From positions 248,001 through 312,000 of the forward strand of contig OZ251253.1 of NCBI GenBank assembly GCA_965240325.2: a stretch of 64,000 nucleotides of DNA, read 5' to 3'. The DNA is from Rebecca billardiae RCC1528. Taxonomy: Eukaryota > Haptophyta. The notes under the pieces were generated by a model. The model made no database searches. It saw only the letters and a program-made list of their open reading frames with translations, and was not told the DNA's origin. Numbering within the stretch: the first letter of the stretch is position 1; every line of letters starts with the position of its first letter. The translations under genes and the position numbers were made by a program. This document shows, piece by piece, positions 51,758 through 62,365 of the stretch.

Positions 51758-52351
51758 ATGGGGAAAGTGCGCAAGTGGAAGGAGCCCGCGAAGCAGCGGT
51801 GCGCCTGCGCGCCGGGCGGCGCGCCCCGCGCCCGTGCGCCTCGTCTTACGCAACTCGCCGTGCGTGCGGACGCGCAGGGCGTCCGCCATCGTGAAGGGCC
51901 CGTACAAGGGCGTCGCTTGGGAGAAGAAGACGGAGGAGCGCGCGGTGAGGCGACAGATGCTGCTGCAGCAGCGGGCGCTCAACGAGGAGATCGCGCAGGA
52001 GAAGCGCGACGAGCGGAAGCGTATCGAGGTGCGTCCGGCGTGCCGGCGCCACGCCCGCACGCCCCTGTACGCTTGCCGCCCACGACGCCGCCGACGGCCC
52101 GCCCTCCGCGCACGCGCCGCCGTCCGCAGGAGAAGCGCCAGCGGCGCGAGGCGAACCGCGCCATGTCCGGCCGGATGCAGGTGATCAAGGACCCGAAGAA
52201 GATCAAGAAGATGTCGAAGAAGCAGCTGCGCACAATCACCACCGCGGACACCACCGGCGTTGCGCCCGTCGACAAGGGGCCGGGGCGGGAGGTGGTGGCC
52301 GGCTCCAAGAAGCCAAAGCCAAAGCCTGCCGCGGCCGCAAAGCGCCGGTGA
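51758..52351 (+). CDS. CGR1: CCDC86/CGR1-family ribosome biogenesis protein
   Basis: Exons 51758-51798, 51878-52028 and 52130-52351, 137 aa; introns 79 and 101 nt with GTGCGY donors. Splicing gives MGKVRKWKEPAKQR-ASAIVK, then AWEKKTEERAVRRQMLLQQR, then RKRIE-EKRQRREANRAMSG, then MQVIKDPKKIKKMSKKQLRT. The short basic coiled-coil and the closing (V)QVIK(N/D)P.K.K...KKQLR signature are those of Cgr1/CCDC86, nucleolar proteins needed for 60S pre-rRNA processing. The size fits the family core. The C-terminal tail is Lys/Pro/Ala-rich (SKKPKPKPAAAAKRR), consistent with nucleolar targeting. The joins are well supported because only the spliced frames match the family. Confidence 0.85.
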   Translation: MGKVRKWKEPAKQRCACAPGGAPRARAPRLTQLAVRADAQGVRHREGPVQGRRLGEEDGGARGEATDAAAAAGAQRGDRAGEARRAEAYRGASGVPAPRPHAPVRLPPTTPPTARPPRTRRRPQEKRQRREANRAMSGRMQVIKDPKKIKKMSKKQLRTITTADTTGVAPVDKGPGREVVAGSKKPKPKPAAAAKRR

Positions 52352-52962
52352 CAACGCGCGCCGCGTAGGCCGCCCAGCAGTTGATCGTCCTATATCGTCT
52401 TAGTCCTTACCAGCCGAGGGCCGCACTCCCGCCCTTCAGCACTGCCGTTATTGTTGTCTCTCTAGCTCTCTGCCTATACAGCTCCGTAGCCGCGTCGCCT
52501 ATATTAACGCCTTATGACATAAGTTAATATTAACGCTTATGACGACCGGCACGGTCGCAGGCCCGACAATCCGGGTCGGGCGGGTGGCGCCACGGGCGCG
52601 GCGTGCACTACGCGGACACTAGACAGACGGGCGGCGCGGCCGACTACTGTCCGCCTGATCAGCAGCAGAGTGATTGATGAGTGATTGGCACCGCCTGACC
52701 GGGATCGACCCGTTTTGCCGTCATCACTCAGTTCAGCAGACGACGCGCGATATATACTATACGACCGGCGCCCGCAGCGCCTGTCATCAAGTGATGAGTC
52801 AGTCATCAATATCGTCAATCAATAATAATCTATAAGCGTCTTCTGCGTCGTAGTATATACCGCGCTCTGTCTATCTATACCGTGACGGTCCGGGACAACT
52901 GCTACGGTCAGCACTAGCTAAGACGACGATATATATATAGATTATTAATTGCGCTGCTGCTG
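52352..52962. other. Intergenic between convergent genes
   Basis: AT-richer sequence with direct words ttatgac/gttaatattaacgcttatgac (about 52,512-52,540), which include the palindrome gttaatattaac, and several tatatata runs. No gene recognised. Confidence 0.5.
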
Positions 52963-54899
52963 CTATGCTGGCGCGCGCACAGCAGCGCATGCATGCTGAT
53001 GACGACGACGATTAATGCGACGACGCTGAGTAGCATCGCCATGACATGCATGATGATCAACAGCCCGGGCGGCAGCATGCCGTCGCCGGCGGTCCATGAG
53101 TAGTGCGACGAGGGCGATGTTGCACAGCGAAGAGAGCGCGAAGGCGGCGGCGAGCGTCGAGGTGCTCGACGCCCGCCCGCCACGGTCCCGCCCGACGCCG
53201 TCGCCTGCGCGCGCGCGGTCCGACTCGCGCACGTCGGCGCGCAGCGCGCCCGCAGCCTGTCGTCCGCCGCCGCCGTCAGCGTGCGCGGCGCGGGCGGCGA
53301 GCTCGGGCTCGGGCGCGGGCGCGGCGCCGGACGCGAGCTTGTTGGCGCAGCGCGCCGGCTTGGTCAGGTACACCGCGTCGCTGCCAAGCAGCCCGCCGTT
53401 GTCCACCACCCCGTCCCGGCTGACGCTCTCGCAGCTCCGGTTGAAGTTGAGGTTGGTCGGGTCGCGCGAGCCCTGGCACGAGTGCCGACGCCACTCGTAG
53501 CGCGCGTGCGTGCGGTTGAGCACGTCGAGCATGCCCACGCCGAAGGAGGCCTCGCGGTACGCGGACCACTCGGGCTGCGGCTCGGCCCAGCCGAAGTGCA
53601 CGCCCTCGCGGTTGCCGCCGTCGCCGAGGGTCAGGTACACCGGCCCGCACTCGTCCGCCCGCCCGGCGTACGTGGGGTGCGTGCGCTCGTACGCGTGCAC
53701 GTGGCCGTTGAGGACCAGGTCGACGCCCGCGCGGCGCAGCAGGGCCTCGGTGTGCGCGCGCATCAGCCGGGTCTCGCCGGCGTGCGCGGCGTCCGAGCAG
53801 TAGAACGGCGCGTGCATCATCACCACCAGCCACGGCGTGCGCGCGCGGTCCACGCGCGCCAGCGCCCCCTGCAGCCACGCGTGCTGCCTACTGCCCGGCT
53901 GCGTGGGCGCGTACGAGTTGAGCGCTAACACGTGCACGGGGCCGATCTCAGCACCCCAGTACGTGTTGTCCGACGAGCCGCTCGCGGCGGAGGGGTTGCG
54001 CCAGCGCGCGTTGTACGAGGCGCCGCCCTCGGCCTCCACCTCGTGGTTCCCCACCGTCGTCAGCACGGGCACGCGCGACGCCAGAGGCTCCACCAGCTCG
54101 GCGAACGAGTCCCAGCGCGGGAGGTAGCCGTCTGCGTACGCGAGGTCGCCCGCCAGGAGCACCGCGTCGGGCGCGGCGCCGAGCAGCGCGTGGATCGAGG
54201 CGTTGGACGCGGGGGTCTGGCCGAGGTCGGCGACCAGGCCGATCCGCACGCGCCCGAGCACCGACGCGCCCGACGCCGGCGGCATGCGGAACGCGTGCCG
54301 CCGCTCGTCGTTGGGCACGCGGTAGCGCACTCGCTCGCCCGGCGCCAGCCCGCTCAGCCGCACGTGGTGGAGCACGGGCGAGGCGTAGAACGCCGCCGGG
54401 TTGTACGCCGAGCGCAGGCCCCACTCGACGCGCGTCGGGCTGTTGTACACGCGCGTGCCCTGGGCCCACCACGACGTGTTCTCGATGTCCAGCAGCTGCT
54501 GCGCCGTCGCGGCGGGCAGGCCTACGTCTGGGTGGAGCGTGTACCGGTCAAACGACATCAGCTGCGTGTACGACAGGCGCTGGCCCGCGGGCGCGGCGCG
54601 CAGCGCGTCGGCCGAGCGCCCGTACCACACGACGGACGGCGTCGCCTCCGTCGCCGACGCGAAGCTCACGACCGCCTCGAACGGGCCGGCCAGCGCGACG
54701 TGCACCTGGCTCGAGCACGGCGGCGCGGCGCACTTGCGGTTGGCCGGTTGGGCACGATCCGCCGCGCGGGCAGGAAGTCGGAGGAGGCGGGGCGCACGTA
54801 GTCCGACGTCCGCCACCGGCGGTGCGCACGGCGCGCGCAACGGGCCCCGTGCACAGCGCAGCACGCCGCGACAAATACGGCCAGCAGGCGGGCGCGCAT
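52963..54899 (-). CDS. Purple acid phosphatase-like secreted or membrane metallophosphoesterase
   Basis: Model: exon 54899-54798, 92-nt intron with GTGCGC donor, exon 54705-52963; 614 aa. The join is inferred because the signal peptide (MRARLLAVFVAACCAVHG) and the enzyme body are in different frames. The body has an N-terminal beta domain (VHVALAGPFEAVVSFASATE) and the metal ligands of purple acid phosphatases: VADLGQT, GDLAYADGYLPRWD, GNHEVE, VVMMHAPFYCS, VLNGHVHAYERTHP. These hydrolyse phosphate esters outside the cell or in vacuoles. A hydrophobic anchor near the end (FALSSLCNIALVALLM) suggests membrane attachment. The last 40 residues are Arg/His-rich, while another frame at 52,914-53,110 encodes a strongly hydrophobic segment, so the 3' end may be mis-framed. 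Confidence 0.85.
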
Positions 54900-55399
<500 letters not shown>

Positions 55400-58300
55400 T
55401 CAGCCCTCGCGCAGTCGGTCGCGCGCCAGGCCACCGACAGTGCGCGCCGCAGCGCGCGCGCCGCGCGCGGCGGCGAACGCCGTCGTTCGCACGCACAGCG
55501 CGACGAGCAGCTCGCACCAGCCTCCCTGCGCACCCATCGGCCCACCGAGCGGGCACGGCGCGTGGCGGCACACGCCGGCGCGCGCGGCGCGCGTCGCCTT
55601 GAGCCCCGCGGCCGTGGTGGCGGTGCCGATGGCCCCGGCGGTGCGGCGCGTCCCGCCACCGCCGCCGCCGGGCCCGCCGCCGATCAGCCCCGCCGCCTCC
55701 ACCGCCACGGCGTCCAGCTCATGGTGCAGGTCGTGGCTGCGCGCCGAGTCACCGCCACCGCCCTCGACGTCATGCGGAGTGCCGTCCGCGTCCGCGCCCA
55801 GCGCGCGGCGCGGCGACGGGAGTGCGCTGAGCCCGCCCGCGGCGGAGGTTCTGCCCAGCTGGCCTCTGCCCAGCTCCGCACTGTCCCACCGCCCGAGCGC
55901 GCGCTCGCGCTCGGCCAGATGTGCGTGCCAGTCCAGCAGGACTACGAGTGGCGCGCGCGCGAGCGCGCGCGCGCTCCGCGCCGCCGCCGGTCCCGCCCGT
56001 CCCGCGAGCGAGGCGCGCTTGGCCGGGCCGCCGCGCGGGCTCGGAAGCGTGCTCGCGCCGTCGGCGGGGGTCCACAGCGCCGCGCCGCGCGGCGGCTGCC
56101 CCGCGCCGCCGCCGCCGCCGCCTGCGCCGATCAAGCTACTGCCTTCAGACGCCGATGCCCAGCCCTGACCCTTCCGCGCCTCGGCCCGCGCGTCGGCGCG
56201 GCCGAGCAGGCGGCGCACGAGCGACGACGCGCGCTGCGCGGCGGACGGCCTCGCGTGGGCCGAGGCCGCGTGCCCGCAAATCACGTCCGTCACGGCCCAC
56301 CCCTGCCCCGCGCGCGCCTCCGCCTTCACCTTCGCCGCCGCCGCCGACGGACCGCCGCCCCGCGGCGAGGGAGGCATGGAAGAAGCGACGCTGCGCGCCG
56401 TGGGCGACGAGCCGACTGTGCAGCTGCTCCACAGCGGGAGGCCCGCGGGGCCGTTAGCCGGCGAGTGCGCGTGGCTCGGGTGCCCGCCGCCGCCCGGACT
56501 CCCGGGCTGGCAGCTCACGGCGTTCGGCGGCACGGCGGACGGCAGCGCGGGCGGCGACGCGCGCCGCGCGCGGCCGTGCGCGTGAGAGTGCATCGGCAGC
56601 GGCGGCCGACCGCTCGCATCTGTCACGGCCGGGTCGTGCGCGCCGGCTGGCAGCAGCGGCGGCGGCGGCGGCGGCGGGATGGCCACTGTCACGTCCGCAC
56701 CGCCGTGCCCGGCTGCGCTCTGCGCCGCGCCGCTGTGCAACAGGGCAGCGCCATGCGGCGGCGGCGCGACGGGCGGCGGGCGCGCGCCGCCGCCGCCCGA
56801 GAGCGGCTCAGTGGGTACGCCTGTGTCCTCCGCAGCGGCGCCATCGCTCGCGCCGCGGCCGCGCTCAGCCACCGCCGCCGCGTGAGCGCGCGCCGGCGAC
56901 GCCCCTTGGCCGGGTGGCTGCAGCCTGGGGCTACGGTTCGGGTTCGGGCTAGGGTTCGGGTTCGGGTTCGGGTTCGGCTGCAGCCTAGGGCTAGGGTTAG
57001 GGTTAGGCTGCAGCCGCGCAAGTGAGGGCCGCGGCGAGCCCGCCGGTGACGTGTGCTGCTGCATCTGCTCGAGCACGCTCCGCAGCTCGGCGGCGCGCGC
57101 CGCGGCGAGCGCCGACGGCAGGAGCGCACCCGTCTGCGACAGCGCGTTCTGCGCCGTCCACAGCAGCTCGCGAATCTCGTCCTCCGAGATCACGCGCGCG
57201 CCGACGGAGCTCAGCGCCATGAGCACTGCCGGAAGGCCCGAGCGCGCGTGCGCGGCGCGGAGCAGCTGTGAGCTCACCAGCTCGACGACCGCGATGCCGA
57301 TGGCCAGGTGGCCCGCCGTGCGCGTGGGCAGGCCGCCGCCGCCAGGGGAGATTGAATCTCCCGCGCCGTCGCCGCCGCCCGCGCCGCCGTCGAGGTCGGC
57401 GCGCGCTGCCACCAGCGCGCCAGCCGGTGGCAGCAGCGCGTCAGGCGGCGGGGAGATTGAATCTCCCGCCGCGACAGCGGGCCCGAGCTCCGGGGGCGGC
57501 TCGCGGCGTAGTTGCGCGAGGCCGCGCGCGCCCGCGCCGCCCGCCGCACCCTCGCCGCCCTCGCCGACGCGCAGGCGCGCTCGCCCGCCCGCCCCGGACT
57601 CTGCGGAGCCCGACCCGGACTCTGCGGCCGGACTCGGAGGCCCCTCGGGCGGAATCAGTAGCGCGTCCCACGCGCGCACGAGCGCGTGTGGCGCCATGCT
57701 GTTGACGAACAGGCACAGGAACCAGTTGGCCGACGCGAGGGCCAGCCCGTCCCGAAGGGCGTCGGCGAACGCTTCAGCGCCGCCGCGGTCCCCACCGCCA
57801 CCGCTGCCGCCGCCGCCAACACCGCCGCCGCCGCCGCCGCTGCCGCGATCGCCGCCGCCGCCGCCAACACCGCCGCCGCCGCCGCCGCTGCCGCGGTCGC
57901 AGGAGCCGCCGCCAAAGCTGCCAGCGCCGCTCCAGCTGCCGCTTCTGTGGAAGCTGCTGCCGCTGCCGCCGCCGCCGCCACCGCCGCCAACACGGCCACC
58001 GCCGTCACAGCTGCCGCTTCGGTGGAGGCTGCCGTCGGCGGCGTCACTGCCGTTGGGCGGCGGCGCGGGCGGCGCGGCCGACAGAGCGGCTGTCGCGTGC
58101 GCGCCGGCGCCGGCGCTCCTCAGCCCCGGCGTGCCCGCGCCGCCGCCGTCGCCGCCCGCCGCCGCCGCCGCCGCCGCCCCGTGCGCCTCCTGCGACGTCG
58201 GCAGCCGGCGCGCGAGCGCGCCCAGCGCCGGCGCGGCCGGGCCGGGCGCGGTGCGCGCAACCGCCTCCAACCCATCGCGCAGCGGCGACGCAAGAGTCAT

Positions 58301-59212
58301 CTGCGCACGCGACACGAGTGCCTCGCTCGCCGAGCGCGCGCGGCTGCGCGCGGACTGCAGCGGGCTCGCGCCCACGGCCGCGCTCGCCAGCTCCGCGCCC
58401 AGGCAGCCCGGCGAGCCGCGCCGCTTGAAGCTGCTCTGCTGCTGCGCCCTGAAGCTGCCGCCCTGCGCGCCGCCGCCGCTTCCGGCGGCGGCGGCGGCGG
58501 CGGCCGCAAGGAACTCGGTGGCGGAGTTGGTGACGGCGATCTCGGGCGGCAGCGCGCGCGGCGCCGGCGCCTCGCGCACCAGCTCCCCGCCGCCGCCGCC
58601 GAGCTCGAGCAGCGGCCGGAGCGAGGGCGCCGCGGCGGAGTCCACCACGAGACGGCCGAGCAGCTGTGAATCGGCCTGCACGCCAGGCAGCAGCGGCGCG
58701 GCATAGAACCCGTGCGGAAGGACGCGCGCGCAGAGCGCGACGAAGGTCCAGAACGCGCTCGCCTCCGCGTCCTCGTCCGGCAGCGCGGGCTCGTTGCGCG
58801 CCACGGCAAGCAGCGTCGCGAGCACGAAGTTCATGCCCTGCCAGTAGTGGCTGTGGCCGGGCGCGTGCGCGCACCATGCGACGAGCATGCGCTCGAGCGC
58901 GGCCGCGTGCGCGTCGGAGCCCTGCCAAGCGGGCGCGTCGCCGCCCGCGCCGCCGCCGAGCACGCCCTCGCGCGCGCCCAGCGCGTCGAGCCCGTCCACC
59001 GTCGAGCGGCGGACGTCGAGGTCAATCTGACGCGCGTCGCCGTCGGAGAGCTCGCGCCGCGCGGCGGCCAGCTCGAGGTACGAGCGCGGCGAGAGGCGGG
59101 CGAGCTCGAGCGCGCCCACGCGGGCGGGCCAGGTGCGCGCGCACCGCCGGAGGAACTCGCGGTACACCTCCGCCGCGGCCTCGTCGGCCCATGGCCCCGA
59201 GGAAGCCGCCAT
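55400..59212 (-). CDS. TBC-domain Rab GTPase-activating protein with large low-complexity insert
   Basis: 1,270 aa in one frame from ATG 59,212 (MAASSGPWADEAAAEVYREF). TBC domains accelerate Rab GTP hydrolysis in membrane traffic using a dual finger, both present: IxxDxxR in RQIDLDVRRST (arginine finger) and YxQ in HYWQGMNFVLATLLAVARNE. The second half of the domain (LALASANWFLCLFVNSM, VRAWDALLI, VELVSSQLLRAA) lies some 230 residues later than usual, after a Gly/Ser/Asp-rich insert with repeated GGGVGGGG.DRGSGGG. The C-terminal 550 residues are Pro/Ser/Ala-rich and include an (NP)n stretch encoded by telomere-like repeats, plus a short basic patch (SSLVRRLLGRADARAE). Introns may exist in the C-terminal part. 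No transmembrane segment. Confidence 0.82.
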   Translation of the reverse strand: MAASSGPWADEAAAEVYREFLRRCARTWPARVGALELARLSPRSYLELAAARRELSDGDARQIDLDVRRSTVDGLDALGAREGVLGGGAGGDAPAWQGSDAHAAALERMLVAWCAHAPGHSHYWQGMNFVLATLLAVARNEPALPDEDAEASAFWTFVALCARVLPHGFYAAPLLPGVQADSQLLGRLVVDSAAAPSLRPLLELGGGGGELVREAPAPRALPPEIAVTNSATEFLAAAAAAAAGSGGGAQGGSFRAQQQSSFKRRGSPGCLGAELASAAVGASPLQSARSRARSASEALVSRAQMTLASPLRDGLEAVARTAPGPAAPALGALARRLPTSQEAHGAAAAAAAGGDGGGAGTPGLRSAGAGAHATAALSAAPPAPPPNGSDAADGSLHRSGSCDGGGRVGGGGGGGGSGSSFHRSGSWSGAGSFGGGSCDRGSGGGGGGVGGGGGDRGSGGGGGGVGGGGSGGGGDRGGAEAFADALRDGLALASANWFLCLFVNSMAPHALVRAWDALLIPPEGPPSPAAESGSGSAESGAGGRARLRVGEGGEGAAGGAGARGLAQLRREPPPELGPAVAAGDSISPPPDALLPPAGALVAARADLDGGAGGGDGAGDSISPGGGGLPTRTAGHLAIGIAVVELVSSQLLRAAHARSGLPAVLMALSSVGARVISEDEIRELLWTAQNALSQTGALLPSALAAARAAELRSVLEQMQQHTSPAGSPRPSLARLQPNPNPSPRLQPNPNPNPNPSPNPNRSPRLQPPGQGASPARAHAAAVAERGRGASDGAAAEDTGVPTEPLSGGGGARPPPVAPPPHGAALLHSGAAQSAAGHGGADVTVAIPPPPPPPLLPAGAHDPAVTDASGRPPLPMHSHAHGRARRASPPALPSAVPPNAVSCQPGSPGGGGHPSHAHSPANGPAGLPLWSSCTVGSSPTARSVASSMPPSPRGGGPSAAAAKVKAEARAGQGWAVTDVICGHAASAHARPSAAQRASSLVRRLLGRADARAEARKGQGWASASEGSSLIGAGGGGGGAGQPPRGAALWTPADGASTLPSPRGGPAKRASLAGRAGPAAARSARALARAPLVVLLDWHAHLAERERALGRWDSAELGRGQLGRTSAAGGLSALPSPRRALGADADGTPHDVEGGGGDSARSHDLHHELDAVAVEAAGLIGGGPGGGGGGTRRTAGAIGTATTAAGLKATRAARAGVCRHAPCPLGGPMGAQGGWCELLVALCVRTTAFAAARGARAAARTVGGLARDRLREG
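56916..57015. repeat. TTCGGG/TTAGGG telomere-like repeats inside the TBC coding region
   Basis: Two short arrays (ggttcgggttcggg type, then ctagggttagggttagg) bounded by three copies of the palindrome ggctgcagcc (56916-56925, 56976-56985, 57006-57015). In the gene's frame they read as Asn-Pro repeats. Confidence 0.85.
57346..57467. repeat. Two dispersed palindromes GGGAGATTGAATCTCCC in the TBC coding region
   Basis: Copies at about 57347-57363 and 57451-57467. Both fall in the low-complexity part and encode GDSISP in the minus-strand frame. Confidence 0.85.
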
Positions 59213-59408
59213 CTCCCCGGGCCGCCCGCCAGCCGCCGCCACCCTCGGCCGTGGCAGCAGCGAGCAGCCGAGCACTGGCAGTGGTGAGAGCGCCAGAGCG
59301 GGGCGGCTCGGCTCTCCCTTGGACCTTGGCTGGGTAATGTGCTTTACGCTTTACGACAAAATAATGCGCAACTTTACCCGCGAGCCCCATTCATTCGCCG
59401 GTTGGGCG
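59213..59408. promoter_or_regulatory. Divergent promoter, TBC protein / ubiquitin-like membrane protein
   Basis: 196 bp between starts. A conspicuous A/T-rich patch (tgctttacgctttacgacaaaataatgcgcaac, 59,340-59,372) sits 40-70 bp before the plus-strand ATG. Confidence 0.5.
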
Positions 59409-61587
59409 ATGACCAGCCGCGGCGAAGCGGCTTTCTCGGCGGCGCCGGCAAGCTGTGCAGCAATGGCAGTGCACTCGCCGAAGCATCCGAGGCGGCCGAC
59501 CCCGGCCGGCGCACCCGCGCCCGCCGTGGGCGCGGTGCAGATCTTCTTGCGCACGCCATCTGGCCGCACGCGCGTGCTCCGCGTCGACCGGCATACCTCC
59601 GTCGCCACCCTCAAACGGCTCGTAGCCGCGCGGCCCGGCCAGCGCCTCGTTCGCGGCACGGGCCGGCAACTGGACGACGCGCGCTCGCTGGCCGACGCGC
59701 GTGTGGAGGACGGCGCGACGCTGCAGCTCCTCGCGAGCATGCGCGGCGGCTGCCCGCCCGAGAGCTGCTGCTGCTTCTCACTGTACGAGGTGCGCGCGGC
59801 GCCCGCGCGCGCACCAGCCAGGCGGCGCCGCCGGCGCCACCCGCCGACTTGTGTCCCGCGCCGCGCGCCCGCACGCCGCTCGGTGCGCGCGCAGGGCACC
59901 AAGTTCTTCACCACCGTCTTCGTCGCGCTCCATGTCGTCGGCGCGATCATCCTCGCCCTCCTCGCGTACATGTGCAACGCCGAGTGGGACGGCGGCACCG
60001 GGAGCGGAGGCAAGCCGATCTGCACGCGCGACGATTCATATATTCCCATTCTTTTCTTTATTCTGCTCACGCTGCGCGCGGCGGTCGAGGCGCGCGGGCT
60101 GCGCGCGATCTACGCGCTCGACGCGATCGGGCTCCGCCGCTTCGTCACGTACGAGGCCGTGCTCGTCCTCATCGGCATCGGGCTCGCGTTCGTCGCGCCG
60201 TCGTCGACCGGTCCCTTTCACCTTGACAACACCAGAGGCCCCTCCGCCATCTCCGTGCTGCTCGAGGGTGCGCGCGGGCACGCGCGCAGACGGGCGGGGC
60301 GTGCGCGCGGGAGCCACGCGCGCGGCGGGCGCGGGCGCGCGGCTGGGTGGGGGGCCCAGAGGGCGCGCGCCAAAGCGGCCGTGCGCGGCGGAGCGGACGA
60401 CGGCCGCGCGGCCGAACGGGCCGCGCCGCGGGGCGTGCTGGGCGCCGGGCCGCTGCCGGGCGCGATCCGCACGCGCCACGCGGCTCCGGAGCTCACGCCC
60501 CCGGCGCGCGCCCCGGCGGCGGGTGTGCCCTGTGTGCTGCGTGCGCGCGGCGCGGCGCGGCGCGGTGCGATGCGGTGCGGTGCGGCGTGGTGCGGCGCGG
60601 TGCGGCGCGGTGGGCGCAGGCTGGTTTGTGTATGCCATCAAAGTCCTGTCGGAAGAGGTGAGGGCTGCACCCGGACTGCGCGCCAAGCCGCGGTCCGAGG
60701 AGCTGCCACGAGCCCCCGCTGCACACCTTGCTCGTTGGCTCGGGGCCACTCGGCAGCGACTCCGGAGGGACAAGGCGGGCTGTGCCACAGTGGGGCGACT
60801 CTGGAGGGACAAGGCGGGCTGTGCCACAGTGGGGCGACTCTGGAGGGACAAGGCGGGCTGTGCCACAGTGGGGCGACTCTGGAGGGACAAGGCGGGCTGT
60901 GCCACAGTGGGAGCTATTGCGCCGCTGGGAGCCAAGAACCGGGTCGGCCTCCTTGGTTTGGGTTAGGGTTAGGGTTAGGGTTGCGTGCCCCGCGCCTGGC
61001 CCACAAGCAGCCAGCTGCGAGCCATCGCCGTGCTGCCCCTGCCCCGGCTGTGCTGCCCACCGCCGGCACTGCGCCGCTGAGGCTCGCTCCTTAATCCGCC
61101 GCGCCCGCCCCCGGCGCGTCCTGCGTGCGCGCGCGCGCAGGTGTCCGCGGGCCATGTGAGTGCCGGCGTGGACAGCAGCTCGCAGCCGCCGCCGTACCCG
61201 CGCATGCGCGTCTCCACTGGCGGGCACAGCGGCATGGGGAGCGGCTACAGCCGCGGGGCCACGCCGGGCAGCTCGGTGATTGGCACACCTATAATGGGCA
61301 CGCCTCGGGAGTACCCGTCGTCGCCCGTCCCGAATAAGCCCGGCATGCGGTGCTCCGCCTCGTCGCCACAGCTCAGCTCGCTGCACTTCCCGCCGCCGGG
61401 GCCCGGAGGCGCGACGAGCCATGCCGGCTCGTGCCGAGGCGGCGGGGGGCAGCTGGCGGGCGGGAGAGGCGGCGCGCGCGGCGCAGACGGCGGCAGCACG
61501 TCCGCGGCGGACGCGCTTGGCACGCCGCCGCCGACGATGGCGAGCCCTGCCGCCACCACGCAGCGGCCTGGCGGGTTGATGCTATGA
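59409..61587 (+). CDS. Ubiquitin-like-domain multi-pass membrane protein
   Basis: Exons 59409-59789, 59895-60267, 60620-60657 and 61141-61587, 412 aa. Residues about 40-115 form a ubiquitin-like fold (VQIFLRTPSGRTRVLRVDRH, TSVATLKRLVAARPGQRLVR, LADARVEDGATLQLLASMRG). Cys-rich SCCCFSLYE then joins GTKFFTTVFVALHVVGAIIL. Three hydrophobic segments follow (the last quoted, then SYIPILFFILLTLRAAVEA and FVTYEAVLVLIGIGLAFVAP) with exon 3 joining LLEG-WFVYAIKVLSEE. The last exon is a Gly/Ser/Pro-rich, probably disordered tail ending GGLML. All joins are GT..AG and phase-consistent; exon 3 is only 38 nt. The Ubl near the membrane suggests a link to the proteasome or membrane protein quality control, but I recognise no named family. 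Confidence 0.75.
60767..60922. repeat. 4 x 39-bp tandem repeat in an intron
   Basis: Unit gggacaaggcgggctgtgcc plus 19 bp (acagtggggcgactctgga), four copies, within intron 60658-61140. Confidence 0.93.
60957..60982. repeat. Interstitial (TTAGGG)n
   Basis: gggttagggttagggttagg, just downstream of the 39-bp array in the same intron. Confidence 0.93.
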
Positions 61588-62365
61588 GTGTGACCGCCGC
61601 CGAGCCGCTGTCTACTCCGACTAGGGCCGCGCGGCGGCGGCAGGCCGCGGGTCGCGGCGCTGGCAGCGTCCACGGTGCCTCCACGGGCCGAGGGCGGCCA
61701 GCCGCCGGCGGACGCCGAGGGCGGACGCGCTGCTGCGCCTGTCTTGGACTTGAGCGGTCGCAGCCATCATCGTCATCAAGCAGCACGCGGCGGCCGAGTC
61801 CTCTTTATCTGCTTATTTAGTTTTTTAGTTATTAGACGCGCGTGCGCCCCCGCAGGCTGACAGACTCACACGGCGACGCATGCATGCACGTAGCGTGCAG
61901 GCACGACCGGCGCGCCGATCCTGAGGCTGACTGGCTGAGCGCCCGGCTCCGACGTCGTCACGGAATACAGGGGCGTTCCCCGCATCGGTCATACGCCAAA
62001 TTGAACCGTCTTCCTATTGGAACGGGCTTCGTCCATTTGAAGCGGGTACATTGAATACGGAAAAAGGCAAAGCCCCCCCAGGGGGGGCTTTGCTTTTCGG
62101 GAGCGTGTGGCAGGATCCCGGGAACGCCCTTGTTGACGGATCGTCCGAGTCGGATGCCGCCGCCCGCGGCGGCCTGTGCGGCGCGGCGGCGAGAGCCTCA
62201 CATGAATGCCGATGAGAACAAGTGAGAGTGGTAGATGCGCGGCCCCAGCCCGCTCGGTTTCGGGGCTCTCGGGCTCGGGCCGCTGCGAGGATGCCGGTGA
62301 CGTGACCGTCGCGGCGATTGGCGGCGACGCCCGGGTTGGCTGTGGGCCGGCTACGACTCGTTCGG
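61588..62365. other. Intergenic between convergent genes
   Basis: Contains polyA-like and T-rich words (tttagttttttagttatt near 61,819) suited to a 3' end, and a strong hairpin at 62,067-62,093. No gene supported. Confidence 0.55.
62067..62093. repeat. 13-bp perfect hairpin with 1-nt loop
   Basis: gcaaagccccccc / a / gggggggctttgc, extended by an A/T stem on both sides. It lies between two convergent genes. Confidence 0.9.

Noticed and set aside
52352-52962. tRNA or other small RNA gene in AT-richer spacers
   Set aside because: I looked for GGTTCGAATCC-type B boxes and cloverleaf pairing by eye and found none here or in the other spacers; a tRNAscan run would be needed to exclude them fully.
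60957-60982. Chromosome end
   Set aside because: The TTAGGG run is only a few units long, lies inside an intron, and genes continue on both sides.
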